From Streptomyces sp. DI166 (GTDB lineage: Bacteria; Actinomycetota; Actinomycetes; Streptomycetales; Streptomycetaceae): a stretch of DNA of 64,000 nucleotides. Below, piece after piece: positions 27,152-36,158 of the stretch (position 1 is its first letter; every line of letters starts with the position of its first letter). Under the pieces are notes generated by a model, which searched no databases, was not told the DNA's origin, and saw only the letters and a program-made list of their open reading frames with translations. The stretch is taken from assembly GCF_900091315.1 (NCBI RefSeq), contig NZ_FLSP01000007.1:62001-126000 (forward strand), written 5' to 3'. Both the position numbers and the translations under genes were made by a program.

Positions 27152-28843
27152 TCACCGGGAGGCGTTGAACTCCTGCACCAGCTTGTCGTGCTCGGCGAGG
27201 GTCTTGGTGAACTTGCTGGTCTTGCCGTCCAGCGAGATGAAGTAGTACCAGCCGTCGTCGGTCGGGTTGAGCGCGCCCTTGAGCGCCTCCTCGCCGGGGT
27301 TGTCGATCGGGCCGGGCGGCAGTCCCTTGACGAAGTACGTGTTGTACGGGTTGTTGAACTTGCGCAGCTCTTCGATCGACAGGTCGATCTTGCTCTGGTT
27401 CTTGATGTAGTTGTACGTGGAGTCGAACTCCAGCGAGCCGTAGGTCTCGGGGTTGTTCTTCTCCAGGCGGTTGTAGACGACCTCGGCCATCTTGCGGAAG
27501 TCGTCGTGGCTGGTGCCCTCGGCCTGCGCCAGGCTCGCCACGGTGAGCAGCTCCCAGGGTCCGTCCAGGCCCAGGCCCTTGGCCTTCTTCTCCAGGCCGA
27601 GCTTCTCGTACTGCTCGGTGGCGCGCTCGACCATGTCCTTCAGGACGGCCTCGGGCTTCTGCCCCTTGGCCACGGGATAGCTCGACGGGTAGAGGAAGCC
27701 CTCCAGCGGGTCCTTGACGTTCTCGTGGTTCAGCGCCCAGTCGGGAAGGCCGAAGCTCTCCCACTTCTTGGCGGCGACCTTCTTCGTCGTGCCCTTGTCG
27801 ATTTCGAGACGCGCGTCGATCATCTCGTAGACCCGGACATTGCGGGTGCCCTCGGGGATGATCAGATTGCTCTGGCTCTCCGGGCTGAGCATCATCGCGA
27901 CGGCGGCCTCGGCCGACATCTCCCGCTCCAGCGTGTACACGCCGGCCTGGATCGACTTGCCCTTGGGGTTCTTCTGCTGCGCGGCGACGAACGCGTCGAC
28001 GCTCTTGACCACGCCCTTCGCCTTCAGTTCCTGGCCGATGGCATAACCGCCCGCACCCTTGGGGATCTCTACGGTGACCTGCTCGCCATTGCCGCCCCCC
28101 GCATAGTCCTCAGGTTCGGCGAAACGATCCTGGTAAAACTGGTACCCGAAATATCCGACACCGGCGACACCGCCGCCGAACACGAGCAGGACCACGAGAC
28201 ACGCGCATCCGCTGCGGCGTTTCTTGCCGCCTTTGCCACTGCGTCCGCGTCGTTCGCCGCGGGTCCGCCGGTCCCCCGCGTCGTCGTCGAGGTCGTCGTC
28301 ATCGTCGTCGCGGCCCGCGAAGAAGGCGTGCTCACCGCGGTCCGGCCCGGGGTCCCAGTCGGTGCGCGGCTCCGGTTCCGGTTCGGGCTGCGGCGCGGGT
28401 TCGGCCCGGCGCCTGCCCGGCGGCTCGGGCGGCGGGTACGCCTCGGGGGTGCCGTAGTAGTCCTGCTGCTGCCCGTAGGCCGCGGCGGCCTGCTGACCGT
28501 ACGGATCGGAGGGATCGGGGTACGGGACCTGCCCGTGCGCGCCGGTGCCCCACCCGGAGTTGTCGTACCCCTGCTGGTAGCCCTGGTTGGCGTAGTACTG
28601 CTGCTGATGCTGCTGACCGTACTGCTGCTGGTCGTACTGGGGCTGCTGCCCGCCCTGCTGACCCCAGTCGCCGTACTGCTGCTGGTGCTGCGCCTGCTGC
28701 TGCTCCGGATAGTGCTGCGGCTGGCCGCCGTAGGGGGACTGCTGACCCGCCTGGGCCTGCTGTCCTCCCCACCCGTCGTCCCCGTAGTACGGGTCCTCGG
28801 GGTGCCACGGTTCGGAGCCCTGGCCCCGGCCATACTCAGTCAT
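27152..28843 (-). CDS. mltG: Endolytic murein transglycosylase MltG (YceG family) with long disordered N-terminus
   Basis: MltG cuts new glycan strands in the membrane-proximal wall. 563 residues. Residues 1-195 are Gln/Tyr/Gly/Pro-rich, then strongly acidic (DDDDDDLDDDAGD near 179-191) and basic, and predicted cytoplasmic. One membrane helix spans about 213-237. A LysM-like part (256-330) is followed by the catalytic domain with EGFLYPSSYP (381-390) and VASLAQAEG (435-443), where the family usually has ASIVEKE. The catalytic Glu is probably E442, but the first Glu of the usual pair is Gln here. The gene lies between ruvX and aroE. Confidence 0.93.
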   Translation of the reverse strand: MTEYGRGQGSEPWHPEDPYYGDDGWGGQQAQAGQQSPYGGQPQHYPEQQQAQHQQQYGDWGQQGGQQPQYDQQQYGQQHQQQYYANQGYQQGYDNSGWGTGAHGQVPYPDPSDPYGQQAAAAYGQQQDYYGTPEAYPPPEPPGRRRAEPAPQPEPEPEPRTDWDPGPDRGEHAFFAGRDDDDDDLDDDAGDRRTRGERRGRSGKGGKKRRSGCACLVVLLVFGGGVAGVGYFGYQFYQDRFAEPEDYAGGGNGEQVTVEIPKGAGGYAIGQELKAKGVVKSVDAFVAAQQKNPKGKSIQAGVYTLEREMSAEAAVAMMLSPESQSNLIIPEGTRNVRVYEMIDARLEIDKGTTKKVAAKKWESFGLPDWALNHENVKDPLEGFLYPSSYPVAKGQKPEAVLKDMVERATEQYEKLGLEKKAKGLGLDGPWELLTVASLAQAEGTSHDDFRKMAEVVYNRLEKNNPETYGSLEFDSTYNYIKNQSKIDLSIEELRKFNNPYNTYFVKGLPPGPIDNPGEEALKGALNPTDDGWYYFISLDGKTSKFTKTLAEHDKLVQEFNASR

Positions 28844-28968
28844 CGATCCCCTAGAGCCGCGAGGTGGTGGCCGCTTGGGGCGTCGAGCCCGGTGCTTCCG
28901 TTCCGCCTCTCTTTGTGCGGTGGCTGTTCGAACACCATCGCATCGCGCGGAACGTTACCGTATCGCGA

Positions 28969-29433
28969 TCAGATGACCACTTCGACGCCCTCGCCGGGTG
29001 CTTTACCTGACACCCGTTCGGATTCCAGCGCCTGCTGGAGGATGATCACAGCGGCTGCCTGGTCGATGACCGATCTGCCCTTTTTGGATGTCACGCCCGA
29101 GGCGCGCAGTCCTTGACTCGCCGTCACCGTGGTCATCCGCTCGTCCACGAGCCGTACCGGGACCGGCGTGATCATGCGCGCCAGTTCCTGGGCGAAGCCG
29201 CGGACCTTGACCGCGGCCGGGCCCTCGCCGCCCTTGAGGGAGCGCGGGAGCCCGACGACGACCTCGATCGGCTCGTACTCCTCCACCAGCGCCTTCAGCC
29301 GGCGCTGGGCTGCCGGGACGTCCCGGCCCGGCACCGTCTCCACCGGGGTGGCGAGGATCCCGTCGGGGTCGCACGAGGCGACCCCGATGCGGGCGTCCCC
29401 GACGTCGATGGCGAGCCGACGTCCTCTGCGCAT
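28969..29433 (-). CDS. ruvX: RuvX/YqgF family RNase H-like protein
   Basis: A small RNase H-fold protein linked to pre-16S rRNA 5' end processing and proposed as a Holliday junction resolvase in some bacteria. 154 residues. The first acidic motif is in LAIDVGDARIGVASCDPDG (8-26). VVVGLPRSLKGGEGP, VRLVDERMTTVTA and the late VIDQAAAVIILQQAL complete the family pattern. Its ATG shares one base with the alaS stop (TAATG), so the two genes are coupled. Confidence 0.95.
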   Translation of the reverse strand: MRRGRRLAIDVGDARIGVASCDPDGILATPVETVPGRDVPAAQRRLKALVEEYEPIEVVVGLPRSLKGGEGPAAVKVRGFAQELARMITPVPVRLVDERMTTVTASQGLRASGVTSKKGRSVIDQAAAVIILQQALESERVSGKAPGEGVEVVI

Positions 29434-32105
29434 TACTTGGCCGTCTCCTGCACCAGACGCTCCACGGCGTCCACGGCCTCACCGACGGCCGCCGGGTTCT
29501 GTCCGCCGCCCTGGGCGACGTCCGGCTTGCCGCCACCGCCGCCACCGAGCGTCTTGGCGGCGGTACGGACCAGGTCACCGGCCTTGAGACCGCGCTCGCG
29601 GGCGGCCTCGTTGGTGGCGATGACCGTGAGCGGCTTGCCGTTGTTCACCGTGAACAGGGCGACCACGGCGGCGCGTCCGCCCTGGATCCGGCCGCGCACG
29701 TCGAGGACCAGCTTGCGCAGGTCGTCGGCGGTGGTGCCGTCCGGGACCTGGCCGGTGACGACGGCGATGCCGCGGATGTCCCGGGCGGACTCGGCGAGAC
29801 CGGCGGCGGCCTGCAGCACCTTCTCGGCGCGGAACTTCTCGATCTCCTTCTCGGCGTCCTTCAGCTTGCCGAGCATCGCGGAGACCTTCTCCGGCAGCTC
29901 CTCCGGACGTCCCTTGATCAGCTCCTGGAGCTGGGCGACGACCGTGTGCTCACGGGCGAGGAAGTTGTAGGCGTCGACACCGACGAGGGCCTCGATACGG
30001 CGCACACCCGAGCCGATCGACGACTCGCCGAGCAGCTTGACCAGGCCGAGCTGGGCGGTGTTGTGGACGTGCGTACCGCCGCACAGTTCCTTGGAGAAGT
30101 CGCCGATGGTCACCACGCGGACCCGCTCGCCGTACTTCTCGCCGAACTCGGCGATGGCGCCCTGCTTCTTGGCCTCGTCGATGCCCATGACCTCGGCGTG
30201 CACGTCCAGGTCGCGGGCGAGCACCTCGTTGATCTTCTGCTCGACGTCGGTCATCACGGCCGTCGGCACGGCGGAGGGCGAACCGAAGTCGAAGCGGAAG
30301 CGGCCGGGCTGGTTCTCCGAACCGGCCTGGGCGGCCGTCGGGCCGAGGGCGTCGCGCAGCGCCTGGTGGGTGAGGTGGGTGGCGGAGTGGGCGCGGGCGA
30401 TGGCCTTGCGGCGCCGGTTGTCGATCGAGGCGTGGGCCTTGGCGCCCACCGTGACCTCGCCGACCTGGACGACGCCCTTGTGGACGTAGACGCCCGGGAC
30501 CGGCTTCTGGCAGTCGCGGACCTCGATGACGGCCCCGGAGTCGACCTTGATGCGGCCGGTGTCGCCGATCTGGCCGCCGCCCTCGGCGTAGAAGGGGGTG
30601 CGGTCCAGGACGATCTCGACCTCGTCGCCCTCGGTGGCGGCCGGGGAGGAGGCGCCGTCGACGAGGATGCCGACGATCGTGGACTCGCCGGAGGTGTCGG
30701 TGTAGCCGATGAACTCGGTCTCACCGGCGCTGTCGGCGATCTCGCGGTAGGCACCGAGGTCGGCGTGGCCGGTCTTCTTGGCCTGGGCGTCGGCCTTGGC
30801 GCGCTCGCGCTGCTCCTTCATCAGGCGCCGGAAGCCGTCCTCGTCCACGGACAGGCCCTGCTCGGCGGCCATCTCCAGGGTGAGGTCGATCGGGAAGCCC
30901 CAGGTGTCGTGGAGCAGGAACGCCTTGTCGCCGGAGAGGACCTTGCCGCCGGCGGCCTTGGTCTCGGTGACGGCCGTGTCGAGGATGTTGGTGCCGGCCT
31001 TCAGCGTCTTGAGGAAGGCGTTCTCCTCGGCGAGGGCGACCTTCTCGATCCGCTCGCGGTCGGTGATCAGCTCCGGGTACTGCTGGCCCATCATGCCGAT
31101 GACGACGTCGATGAGGTCCTTGACGACCGGGCCGGTGGCACCGAGCAGGCGCATGTTGCGGATGGCGCGGCGCATGATGCGGCGCAGCACGTAGCCGCGG
31201 CCCTCGTTGCCCGGCGTGACGCCGTCCCCGATGAGCATGGTGGCGGTGCGCATGTGGTCGGTGACCACGCGCAGGGAGACGTCCGAGTCGTGGGCGTCGC
31301 CGTAGGCCACGCCGGTCAGCTCGGTGGCCTTGTTGATGACGGCCATGGAGGTGTCGATCTCGTACATGTTCTGCACGCCCTGCAGAATCATGGCGAGGCG
31401 CTCCAGGCCGAGCCCGGTGTCGATGTTCTTGCTCGGCAGCTCGCCGAGGATCTCGAAGTTGTCCTTGCCGGTGCCCTCGCCCCGCTCGTACTGCATGAAG
31501 ACGAGGTTCCAGATCTCCACGTACCGCTCGTCGTTGACGGCGGGGCCGCCCTCGACGCCGAACTCGGGACCGCGGTCGTAGTTGATCTCGGAGCAGGGGC
31601 CGCAGGGGCCGGGCACGCCCATGGACCAGTAGTTGTCCTTCATGCCGAGGCGCTGGATGCGCTCCTTCGGCACACCGACGACCTCGTGCCAGATGCGCTC
31701 GGCCTCGTCGTCGTCCTGGTAGACGGTGATCCAGAGCTTCTCCGGCTCCAGGCCGTAACCACCCTTGTCCTGGGGCGTGGTGAGCAGCTCCCAGGCGTAC
31801 TTGATGGCGCCTTCCTTGAAGTAGTCGCCGAAGGAGAAGTTGCCGCACATCTGGAAGAACGTGCCGTGCCGGGTGGTCTTGCCGACCTCCTCGATGTCCG
31901 GCGTGCGCACGCACTTCTGCACGCTGGTGGCGCGCGGGAACGGCGGCTTGACCTCACCCAGGAAGTAGGGCTTGAAGGGCACCATGCCGGCCGGGACGAG
32001 GAGCAGAGTCGGGTCGTCCGCGATGAGCGACGCCGAAGGGACGACGGTGTGCCCGCGCTCCTCGAAGAAGCTCAGCCAGCGGCGGCGGATCTCAGCCGAC
32101 TCCAT
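29433..32105 (-). CDS. alaS: Alanyl-tRNA synthetase
   Basis: Charges tRNA(Ala) with alanine. 890 residues, full length. The class II aminoacylation domain starts [19 protein letters not shown]. The editing domain carries the zinc HxxxH in [18 protein letters not shown] and the cysteine motif [15 protein letters not shown]. The C-terminal oligomerisation region ends with [15 protein letters not shown]. The ATG overlaps the DUF6167 gene stop (TGATG), and the stop overlaps the ruvX start. No T-box is seen upstream. Confidence 0.98.
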   Translation of the reverse strand: MESAEIRRRWLSFFEERGHTVVPSASLIADDPTLLLVPAGMVPFKPYFLGEVKPPFPRATSVQKCVRTPDIEEVGKTTRHGTFFQMCGNFSFGDYFKEGAIKYAWELLTTPQDKGGYGLEPEKLWITVYQDDDEAERIWHEVVGVPKERIQRLGMKDNYWSMGVPGPCGPCSEINYDRGPEFGVEGGPAVNDERYVEIWNLVFMQYERGEGTGKDNFEILGELPSKNIDTGLGLERLAMILQGVQNMYEIDTSMAVINKATELTGVAYGDAHDSDVSLRVVTDHMRTATMLIGDGVTPGNEGRGYVLRRIMRRAIRNMRLLGATGPVVKDLIDVVIGMMGQQYPELITDRERIEKVALAEENAFLKTLKAGTNILDTAVTETKAAGGKVLSGDKAFLLHDTWGFPIDLTLEMAAEQGLSVDEDGFRRLMKEQRERAKADAQAKKTGHADLGAYREIADSAGETEFIGYTDTSGESTIVGILVDGASSPAATEGDEVEIVLDRTPFYAEGGGQIGDTGRIKVDSGAVIEVRDCQKPVPGVYVHKGVVQVGEVTVGAKAHASIDNRRRKAIARAHSATHLTHQALRDALGPTAAQAGSENQPGRFRFDFGSPSAVPTAVMTDVEQKINEVLARDLDVHAEVMGIDEAKKQGAIAEFGEKYGERVRVVTIGDFSKELCGGTHVHNTAQLGLVKLLGESSIGSGVRRIEALVGVDAYNFLAREHTVVAQLQELIKGRPEELPEKVSAMLGKLKDAEKEIEKFRAEKVLQAAAGLAESARDIRGIAVVTGQVPDGTTADDLRKLVLDVRGRIQGGRAAVVALFTVNNGKPLTVIATNEAARERGLKAGDLVRTAAKTLGGGGGGKPDVAQGGGQNPAAVGEAVDAVERLVQETAK

Positions 32106-32455
32106 CAGTGGTCCTCATTCCGGTTGTACGAGTACGTCGTGCTGTCGATGACGTACGTCTTCGGCTTGTTGCGGTTCTCGATCGCGGCGTGCCGCCGCGG
32201 TGCGGGGAGTTCGGGGTCCTCGCGGATGCCGAGGGCGTCCTCCAGCTCGGCCTCCCGCTGGGCCATGTTGTCGCGGACGTCGAGCGCGAAGCCGACGGCC
32301 CGGTCCTTGAGCCGGTTCCCCGCCTCCAGCGCCTTGTTGGCGGCCTGGGTGGCGATGTGCTCGGGGGTCAGCTGCTTCAGTTTGCGGTTGACCTTGGTGG
32401 TGGCCCACACACCGGCCGCGACGCCCGTGGTGAACCAGAAGCTACGGCGGAACAT
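32105..32455 (-). CDS. DUF6167-type small protein upstream of alaS
   Basis: 116 residues. It starts [29 protein letters not shown], a short hydrophobic segment (about 6-19) that may anchor it in the membrane, followed by an amphipathic helical region (about 30-80) and a polar tail ending [10 protein letters not shown] recall this family (DUF6167) as restricted to actinobacteria and found just before alaS. The stop overlaps the alaS start. Function unknown; the coupling to alaS may reflect only shared expression. Confidence 0.85.
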   Translation of the reverse strand: MFRRSFWFTTGVAAGVWATTKVNRKLKQLTPEHIATQAANKALEAGNRLKDRAVGFALDVRDNMAQREAELEDALGIREDPELPAPRRHAAIENRNKPKTYVIDSTTYSYNRNEDH

Positions 32456-32462
32456 CGGTGGC

Positions 32463-32906
32463 TCAGCCCTTCTTCCGCTTGCTCCGTCGCGCGGCCGGAA
32501 CCGTGCGGCCCACGATCACCGTACGCCGGGGCTCCCGCGCGGGCACGTCGTCCTTGCGGCCCGCGATGGCCCGGCGTACGCCGTAGCCGAATGCCGCGAC
32601 CTTCACCAGCGGGCCGCCGAAGGTGGAGGCCACCGTGGTCGACAGCGCGGAGGCGTTGGAGGTGACCTCCTGGACGTCGGAGGCGATGGCGTCGACCCGG
32701 TCGATCTGGGTCTGCGCCGAGCGCACCGCCGAGGAGGCGTCCGCGAGCAGCGGTACGGCCTGATCGGTCACGTCCGCGACCAGCTTGGTGGTCGCCCTGA
32801 GCGTCTGGGCCAGCCTCACCAGTGCCACGGCGAGGAAGGAGACCAGGATCGCCCAGAAGACGGCCACCAGGATCCCGGCCACCTCTCCACCGGACACTGT
32901 GTGCAC
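32463..32906 (-). CDS. DUF948 domain protein
   Basis: 147 residues. An N-terminal membrane helix (about 9-30, VAGILVAVFWAILVSFLAVALV) is followed by a long heptad-rich helix (about 31-95, with LADASSAVRSAQTQIDRVDAIASDVQEV), the layout of DUF948 proteins related to general stress and chemotaxis-like coiled coils. The C-terminal tail is basic (RRSKRKKG). It lies 7 bases upstream of the DUF6167 gene, so the two are likely co-expressed and may act together at the membrane. Function unknown. Confidence 0.85.
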   Translation of the reverse strand: MHTVSGGEVAGILVAVFWAILVSFLAVALVRLAQTLRATTKLVADVTDQAVPLLADASSAVRSAQTQIDRVDAIASDVQEVTSNASALSTTVASTFGGPLVKVAAFGYGVRRAIAGRKDDVPAREPRRTVIVGRTVPAARRSKRKKG

Positions 32907-33058
32907 CCGCTCCCTGAAACGCGCCTCAACATCGAAAAGTCGTGGACCGAGCCTATCGCGCCGGGCAAGGCGGTCCGTACCGCATTACCGCGCGCGGGGC
33001 GGCGGGTTCCGGGGAGCGATTGTACGGAGTGAACACGCTTCAGTACGCTCCGTGTCCC

Positions 33059-35215
33059 ATGTGCGATCGACAGCCCGAGGACACCCCGGCGACCGGCAAT
33101 CTGCCCTGCGAGCTCGACGCGTTCGTCGGGCGGGAGGCCGAACTGGCGGAACTGGCCGGGGTGCTCGACGGAGCGCGGCTGGTGACGGTGACCGGCACGG
33201 GCGGCGTGGGCAAGTCCCGGCTCGCGGCCCGCGCGGCGGCCCGCATCGCGCCGCCGGACGGGGTGTGGCGGGTGGAGCTGGCGCCGGTGCTCGATCCCGC
33301 GTTCGTCGACCACGCGGTGGTGGCCGCGCTCGGACTCACCGACCACACCGCTCGCGCGCCGCGCGAGACGCTCCTCGACCATCTCGCCGAACGTCAACTC
33401 CTGCTGGTCCTGGACGGGTTCGAGCACCTGGTGGGGACCTGCGCCCAGCTCGTGGCCGAGTTGCTGGGCCGGGCGCCGGGGCTGCGGGTGCTCGCGGCGG
33501 GCCGCAGACCGCTCGGCGTGCCGGGCGAGCGGCTGTTCCCGCTGGCGCCGCTGGACGAGGACGAGGCGGTGGACCTGTTCACCGACCGCGCCGCCCTGCA
33601 CGGGGTGTGCGCCCCGGACGGGGCGGAGGTACGGGAGCTGTGCCGTCGGCTGGAGGGGATTCCGCTGGCCGTGGAGCTGGCGGCCGGGCGGCTGCGGGCG
33701 CTGTCCCCGGGGCAGTTGCTGGACCGGCTGGACGACCGGTTCCGGCTGCTGACCCGGACCGACCCGGACGCGCCGTGGCGGCATCGCACCCTGCGCACCG
33801 CGATCGGCTGGAGCCACGAACTGTGCACGCCCGGGGAGCGGTTGCTGTGGGCGCGGCTGTCGGTGTTCGCCGGCTGCTTCGACCTGGAGGCCGTGGAGTA
33901 CGTGTGCGGCGGGCACGGCCTGCCCGCCGAGGACGTCCTCGACGTGCTCCAGGAGCTGCTGGCGCAGTCGGTGGTCTCCCGCGAGGACACGGAGACGGGC
34001 GTGCGCTACCGCATGCTCGACACGGTCCGGGCCTACGGCGCCGACTGGCTGGCTGCCACCGGGGACACCGAGCGGCTGCGGCGCCGGCACCGCGACTGGT
34101 ACCTGGGCCTGGCCACCTGGTGCGAGCTGGACTGGTTCTCGCCGCGCCAGCCCGAGGTCGCCGCGCGCGTGGAGGCGGAGCTGCCGAATCTGCGCCGGGC
34201 CCTGGAGCACTGCCTGTCCGAACCCGAGGAGGCCCATCTGGGCCAGCTGCTCGCGGGGTCCCTGTGGTTCTGCTGGGTCGGCTGCGGGCGGCTGTCGGAG
34301 GGGCGGCACTGGCTGGACCAGGCCGTCCGGCTGGACTCCGGGCACGAGCCGTCCCGGCTGAAGGCGCTGTGGGTGCTCGGCTACGTGGCGATCCTCCAGG
34401 GCGACACGGTCGCCGCGCTGGCGGCCCTGCACGAGTGCGGCGAGGAGGCGGAACTGTCGGTGAACGACACCGCCGCGGCCTACGCAGAGCACCGCACCGG
34501 CTGTCTGGCGCTGGTCAGCGACGACATGGCCGGTGCCGAGGCGCTGCTGCGCTCGGCGCTGGACCGCTACCGGGAGATCGGCGAGCTGAACAGCAACGTC
34601 CTGATGGGCCAGGTGGAGCTGGGCATGGCCCGGGCCTTCCAGGGCGATCTGGCGGAGGCGGTGCGCCTTTGCGAGGACGTGCGGGAGATCTGCGAGGACC
34701 ACGGCGAGCGCTGGGCCCGCTCGTACGCGCTGTACGTGCTGGCGTACGCGGCCTGGCGGGAGGGCGACCAGGTCAGGGCGCGGGAGCTGCTGGCGGACTG
34801 CCTGGGCCACGCGCACTCCTTCCGGGACCTGCTGGGCTCGGTGCTCGTCGTGGAGCTGCTGGCCCTGGTCACGGTGACCGACGGGGACGCGGCGGAGGCG
34901 GCCGTGCTGCAAGGGGCGGCGGCGCGGATGTGGCCCTCGGTGGGGCTGCCGCTGTTCGGCTCGGCCTACTACAACGCCCCGCACGAGCTGTGCGAGGCGA
35001 CGGCCCGGGAGCGGCTGGGCGACGAGCGGTACGAGGAGTGCGTACGGGCCGGTGCACTGCTGGACCGGGAGGCGGCGGTGGCGCGGGCGCTCGGCACCCG
35101 GCCCGCGGACCCGGACCTGCTGGAGGCGCTTCCCGCGCCGCGCACCGGGATCTCCCCCGACATGCAAGAACCCGCCGCCTCCCCGACCCGGAAGGGCGGG
35201 GAGACGGCGGGCTGA
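33059..35215 (+). CDS. AfsR-type NB-ARC/TPR ATPase lacking a DNA-binding domain
   Basis: 718 residues from the ATG at 33059 (MCDRQPEDTPATGN). A STAND-class nucleotide-binding domain follows: FVGREAELAEL (22-32), Walker A GTGGVGKS (46-53), Walker B LLLVLDGFEHL (114-124), the sensor-like RVLAAGRRPLGVPGE, GIPLAVELAAGRLRALSP and a winged-helix region around LLWARLSVFAGCFD. The second half is TPR-like helical repeats (LNSNVLMGQVELGMARAF and others). The SARP/BTAD and LuxR domains usual in AfsR-like regulators are absent. The start is uncertain (a GTG at 33029 and an upstream ATG at 32942 are in frame). Divergent from the DUF948 gene and convergent with rpsD. Its partner is unknown. Confidence 0.85.
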   Translation: MCDRQPEDTPATGNLPCELDAFVGREAELAELAGVLDGARLVTVTGTGGVGKSRLAARAAARIAPPDGVWRVELAPVLDPAFVDHAVVAALGLTDHTARAPRETLLDHLAERQLLLVLDGFEHLVGTCAQLVAELLGRAPGLRVLAAGRRPLGVPGERLFPLAPLDEDEAVDLFTDRAALHGVCAPDGAEVRELCRRLEGIPLAVELAAGRLRALSPGQLLDRLDDRFRLLTRTDPDAPWRHRTLRTAIGWSHELCTPGERLLWARLSVFAGCFDLEAVEYVCGGHGLPAEDVLDVLQELLAQSVVSREDTETGVRYRMLDTVRAYGADWLAATGDTERLRRRHRDWYLGLATWCELDWFSPRQPEVAARVEAELPNLRRALEHCLSEPEEAHLGQLLAGSLWFCWVGCGRLSEGRHWLDQAVRLDSGHEPSRLKALWVLGYVAILQGDTVAALAALHECGEEAELSVNDTAAAYAEHRTGCLALVSDDMAGAEALLRSALDRYREIGELNSNVLMGQVELGMARAFQGDLAEAVRLCEDVREICEDHGERWARSYALYVLAYAAWREGDQVRARELLADCLGHAHSFRDLLGSVLVVELLALVTVTDGDAAEAAVLQGAAARMWPSVGLPLFGSAYYNAPHELCEATARERLGDERYEECVRAGALLDREAAVARALGTRPADPDLLEALPAPRTGISPDMQEPAASPTRKGGETAG
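35171..35211. terminator. Stem-loop overlapping the 3' end of the NB-ARC gene, between convergent genes
   Basis: CCCGCCGCCTCCCCG (35171-35185) pairs with CGGGGAGACGGCGGG (35197-35211), 14 of 15 positions. It ends just before the stop codon of the plus-strand gene and lies 34 bases past the rpsD stop, so it can serve both directions. Confidence 0.7.
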
Positions 35216-35244
35216 GGCGCAGGTGTCCTACGACCGCCGGAGGA

Positions 35245-35859
35245 TCAGCGGGCGTAGTACTCGACGACGAGCTGCTCGTCGCAGATCACCGGGATCTCCT
35301 TGCGGTTCGGCTCACGGTCCAGGCGGAACGCCAGGGCCTTGAGGTTCACCTGGAGGTAGCGCGGGGTCTCGCCGTCGGCGGCGAAGCCACCCTCACGGGC
35401 GATGGAGAAGAGGGTCTTCTCACGGCTGCGCTCACGGACCATCACGACGTCGTCGGGACGGACACGGAACGAGGGCTTGTCGACCTTCTGGCCGTTGACC
35501 TCGATGTGGCCGTGCACGACCATCTGACGGGCCTGGTAGATGGTGCGGGCGATGCCCGAACGCAGCACCAGGGCGTCCAGACGGCGCTCCAGCTCGACGA
35601 TCAGGGCCTCACCGGTCTTGCCCTGGACCTTGGACGCACGCTCGTAGGCGCGGACCAGCTGGCGCTCGGAGATGTCGTACTGCGCGCGCAGACGCTGCTT
35701 CTCCAGCAGACGGACCTTGTAGTCCGAGTTCTGCTTGCGGCCACGGCCGTGCTCACCCGGCGGGTAGGGACGGGCCTCGAAGTACTTGACGGCCTTCGGG
35801 GTCAGCGCGATGCCGAGGGCACGCGACTTCTTGACCTTGGGGCGGGACTGGTTCGCCAC
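35245..35859 (-). CDS. rpsD: 30S ribosomal protein S4
   Basis: One of the primary 16S rRNA-binding proteins; in several bacteria S4 also binds its own mRNA to repress translation. 204 residues. The S4 RNA-binding domain lies at about 95-155 with [20 protein letters not shown] and [19 protein letters not shown]. The N-terminal part starts [16 protein letters not shown] from the GTG at 35859. It is a single gene here, apart from the main ribosomal operons. A structured leader of almost 300 bases precedes it. Confidence 0.97.
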   Translation of the reverse strand: MANQSRPKVKKSRALGIALTPKAVKYFEARPYPPGEHGRGRKQNSDYKVRLLEKQRLRAQYDISERQLVRAYERASKVQGKTGEALIVELERRLDALVLRSGIARTIYQARQMVVHGHIEVNGQKVDKPSFRVRPDDVVMVRERSREKTLFSIAREGGFAADGETPRYLQVNLKALAFRLDREPNRKEIPVICDEQLVVEYYAR

Positions 35860-36130
35860 AATCTCTCATTTCTTGGTGTTCGGCTTGTCAGTGTTGGCGG
35901 GAGGTCGCATCCGCAGCCGGGGAATCCCTGGGGCCCGCGAGGGCCGTCAGGGCAGCCGCTCCCCTGGTCTGGGCACATACGTGCAGCACGCGAGTGGCCC
36001 ACCGACCTGTTCCGTCCCGTGGGACGGAGGGTGGTGGGCTGCCCGCGACACCGTTCGACGGTGCGCGACGCTCCTGGAACCCCCGCTGGGAGGGTTCCGG
36101 CTGGATGTCCCGCTCTGACTGCGCGGGACT
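35860..36130 (-). promoter_or_regulatory. Long structured leader of rpsD, candidate autoregulatory RNA
   Basis: No ORF. Several perfect pairings lie in order: CCCACC (35998-36003) with GGTGGG (36033-36038) enclosing CCGTCCC (36012-36018) with GGGACGG (36021-36027); CACCGT (36049-36054) with ACGGTG (36058-36063); GGAACCC (36076-36082) with GGGTTCC (36092-36098); GTCCCGC (36107-36113) with GCGGGAC (36123-36129). The last may instead terminate rarA. The chain of stems in front of a lone S4 gene suggests feedback control. No folding was run. Confidence 0.5.
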
Positions 36131-36144
36131 CAGCACTCCGAGCG

Positions 36145-36150
36145 ATTCTA
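36145..36150 (-). promoter_or_regulatory. Candidate -10 element of the rpsD promoter
   Basis: On the minus strand TAGAAT (plus 36150-36145) is a good -10 hexamer just after the rarA stop at 36159, preceded by CCTG. No clear -35 is seen. It would start transcription near 36138 and give an rpsD leader of about 280 bases. Confidence 0.4.
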
Positions 36151-36158
36151 CAGGCAGC

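Noticed and set aside
29946..33032. 1028-residue plus-strand open frame
   Set aside because: Antisense to alaS and its neighbours, composition typical of a shadow frame.
32907..33058. T-box or tRNA-like element ahead of the alaS operon
   Set aside because: No T-box core or tRNA-like arrangement was seen, and T-boxes for alaS are not expected in this group.
33059..35215. NB-ARC/TPR gene as an anti-phage (Avs-like) system
   Set aside because: No effector domain, nuclease or partner gene is visible. The AfsR-like relation explains the ATPase and TPR parts, so only an orphan regulator is claimed.
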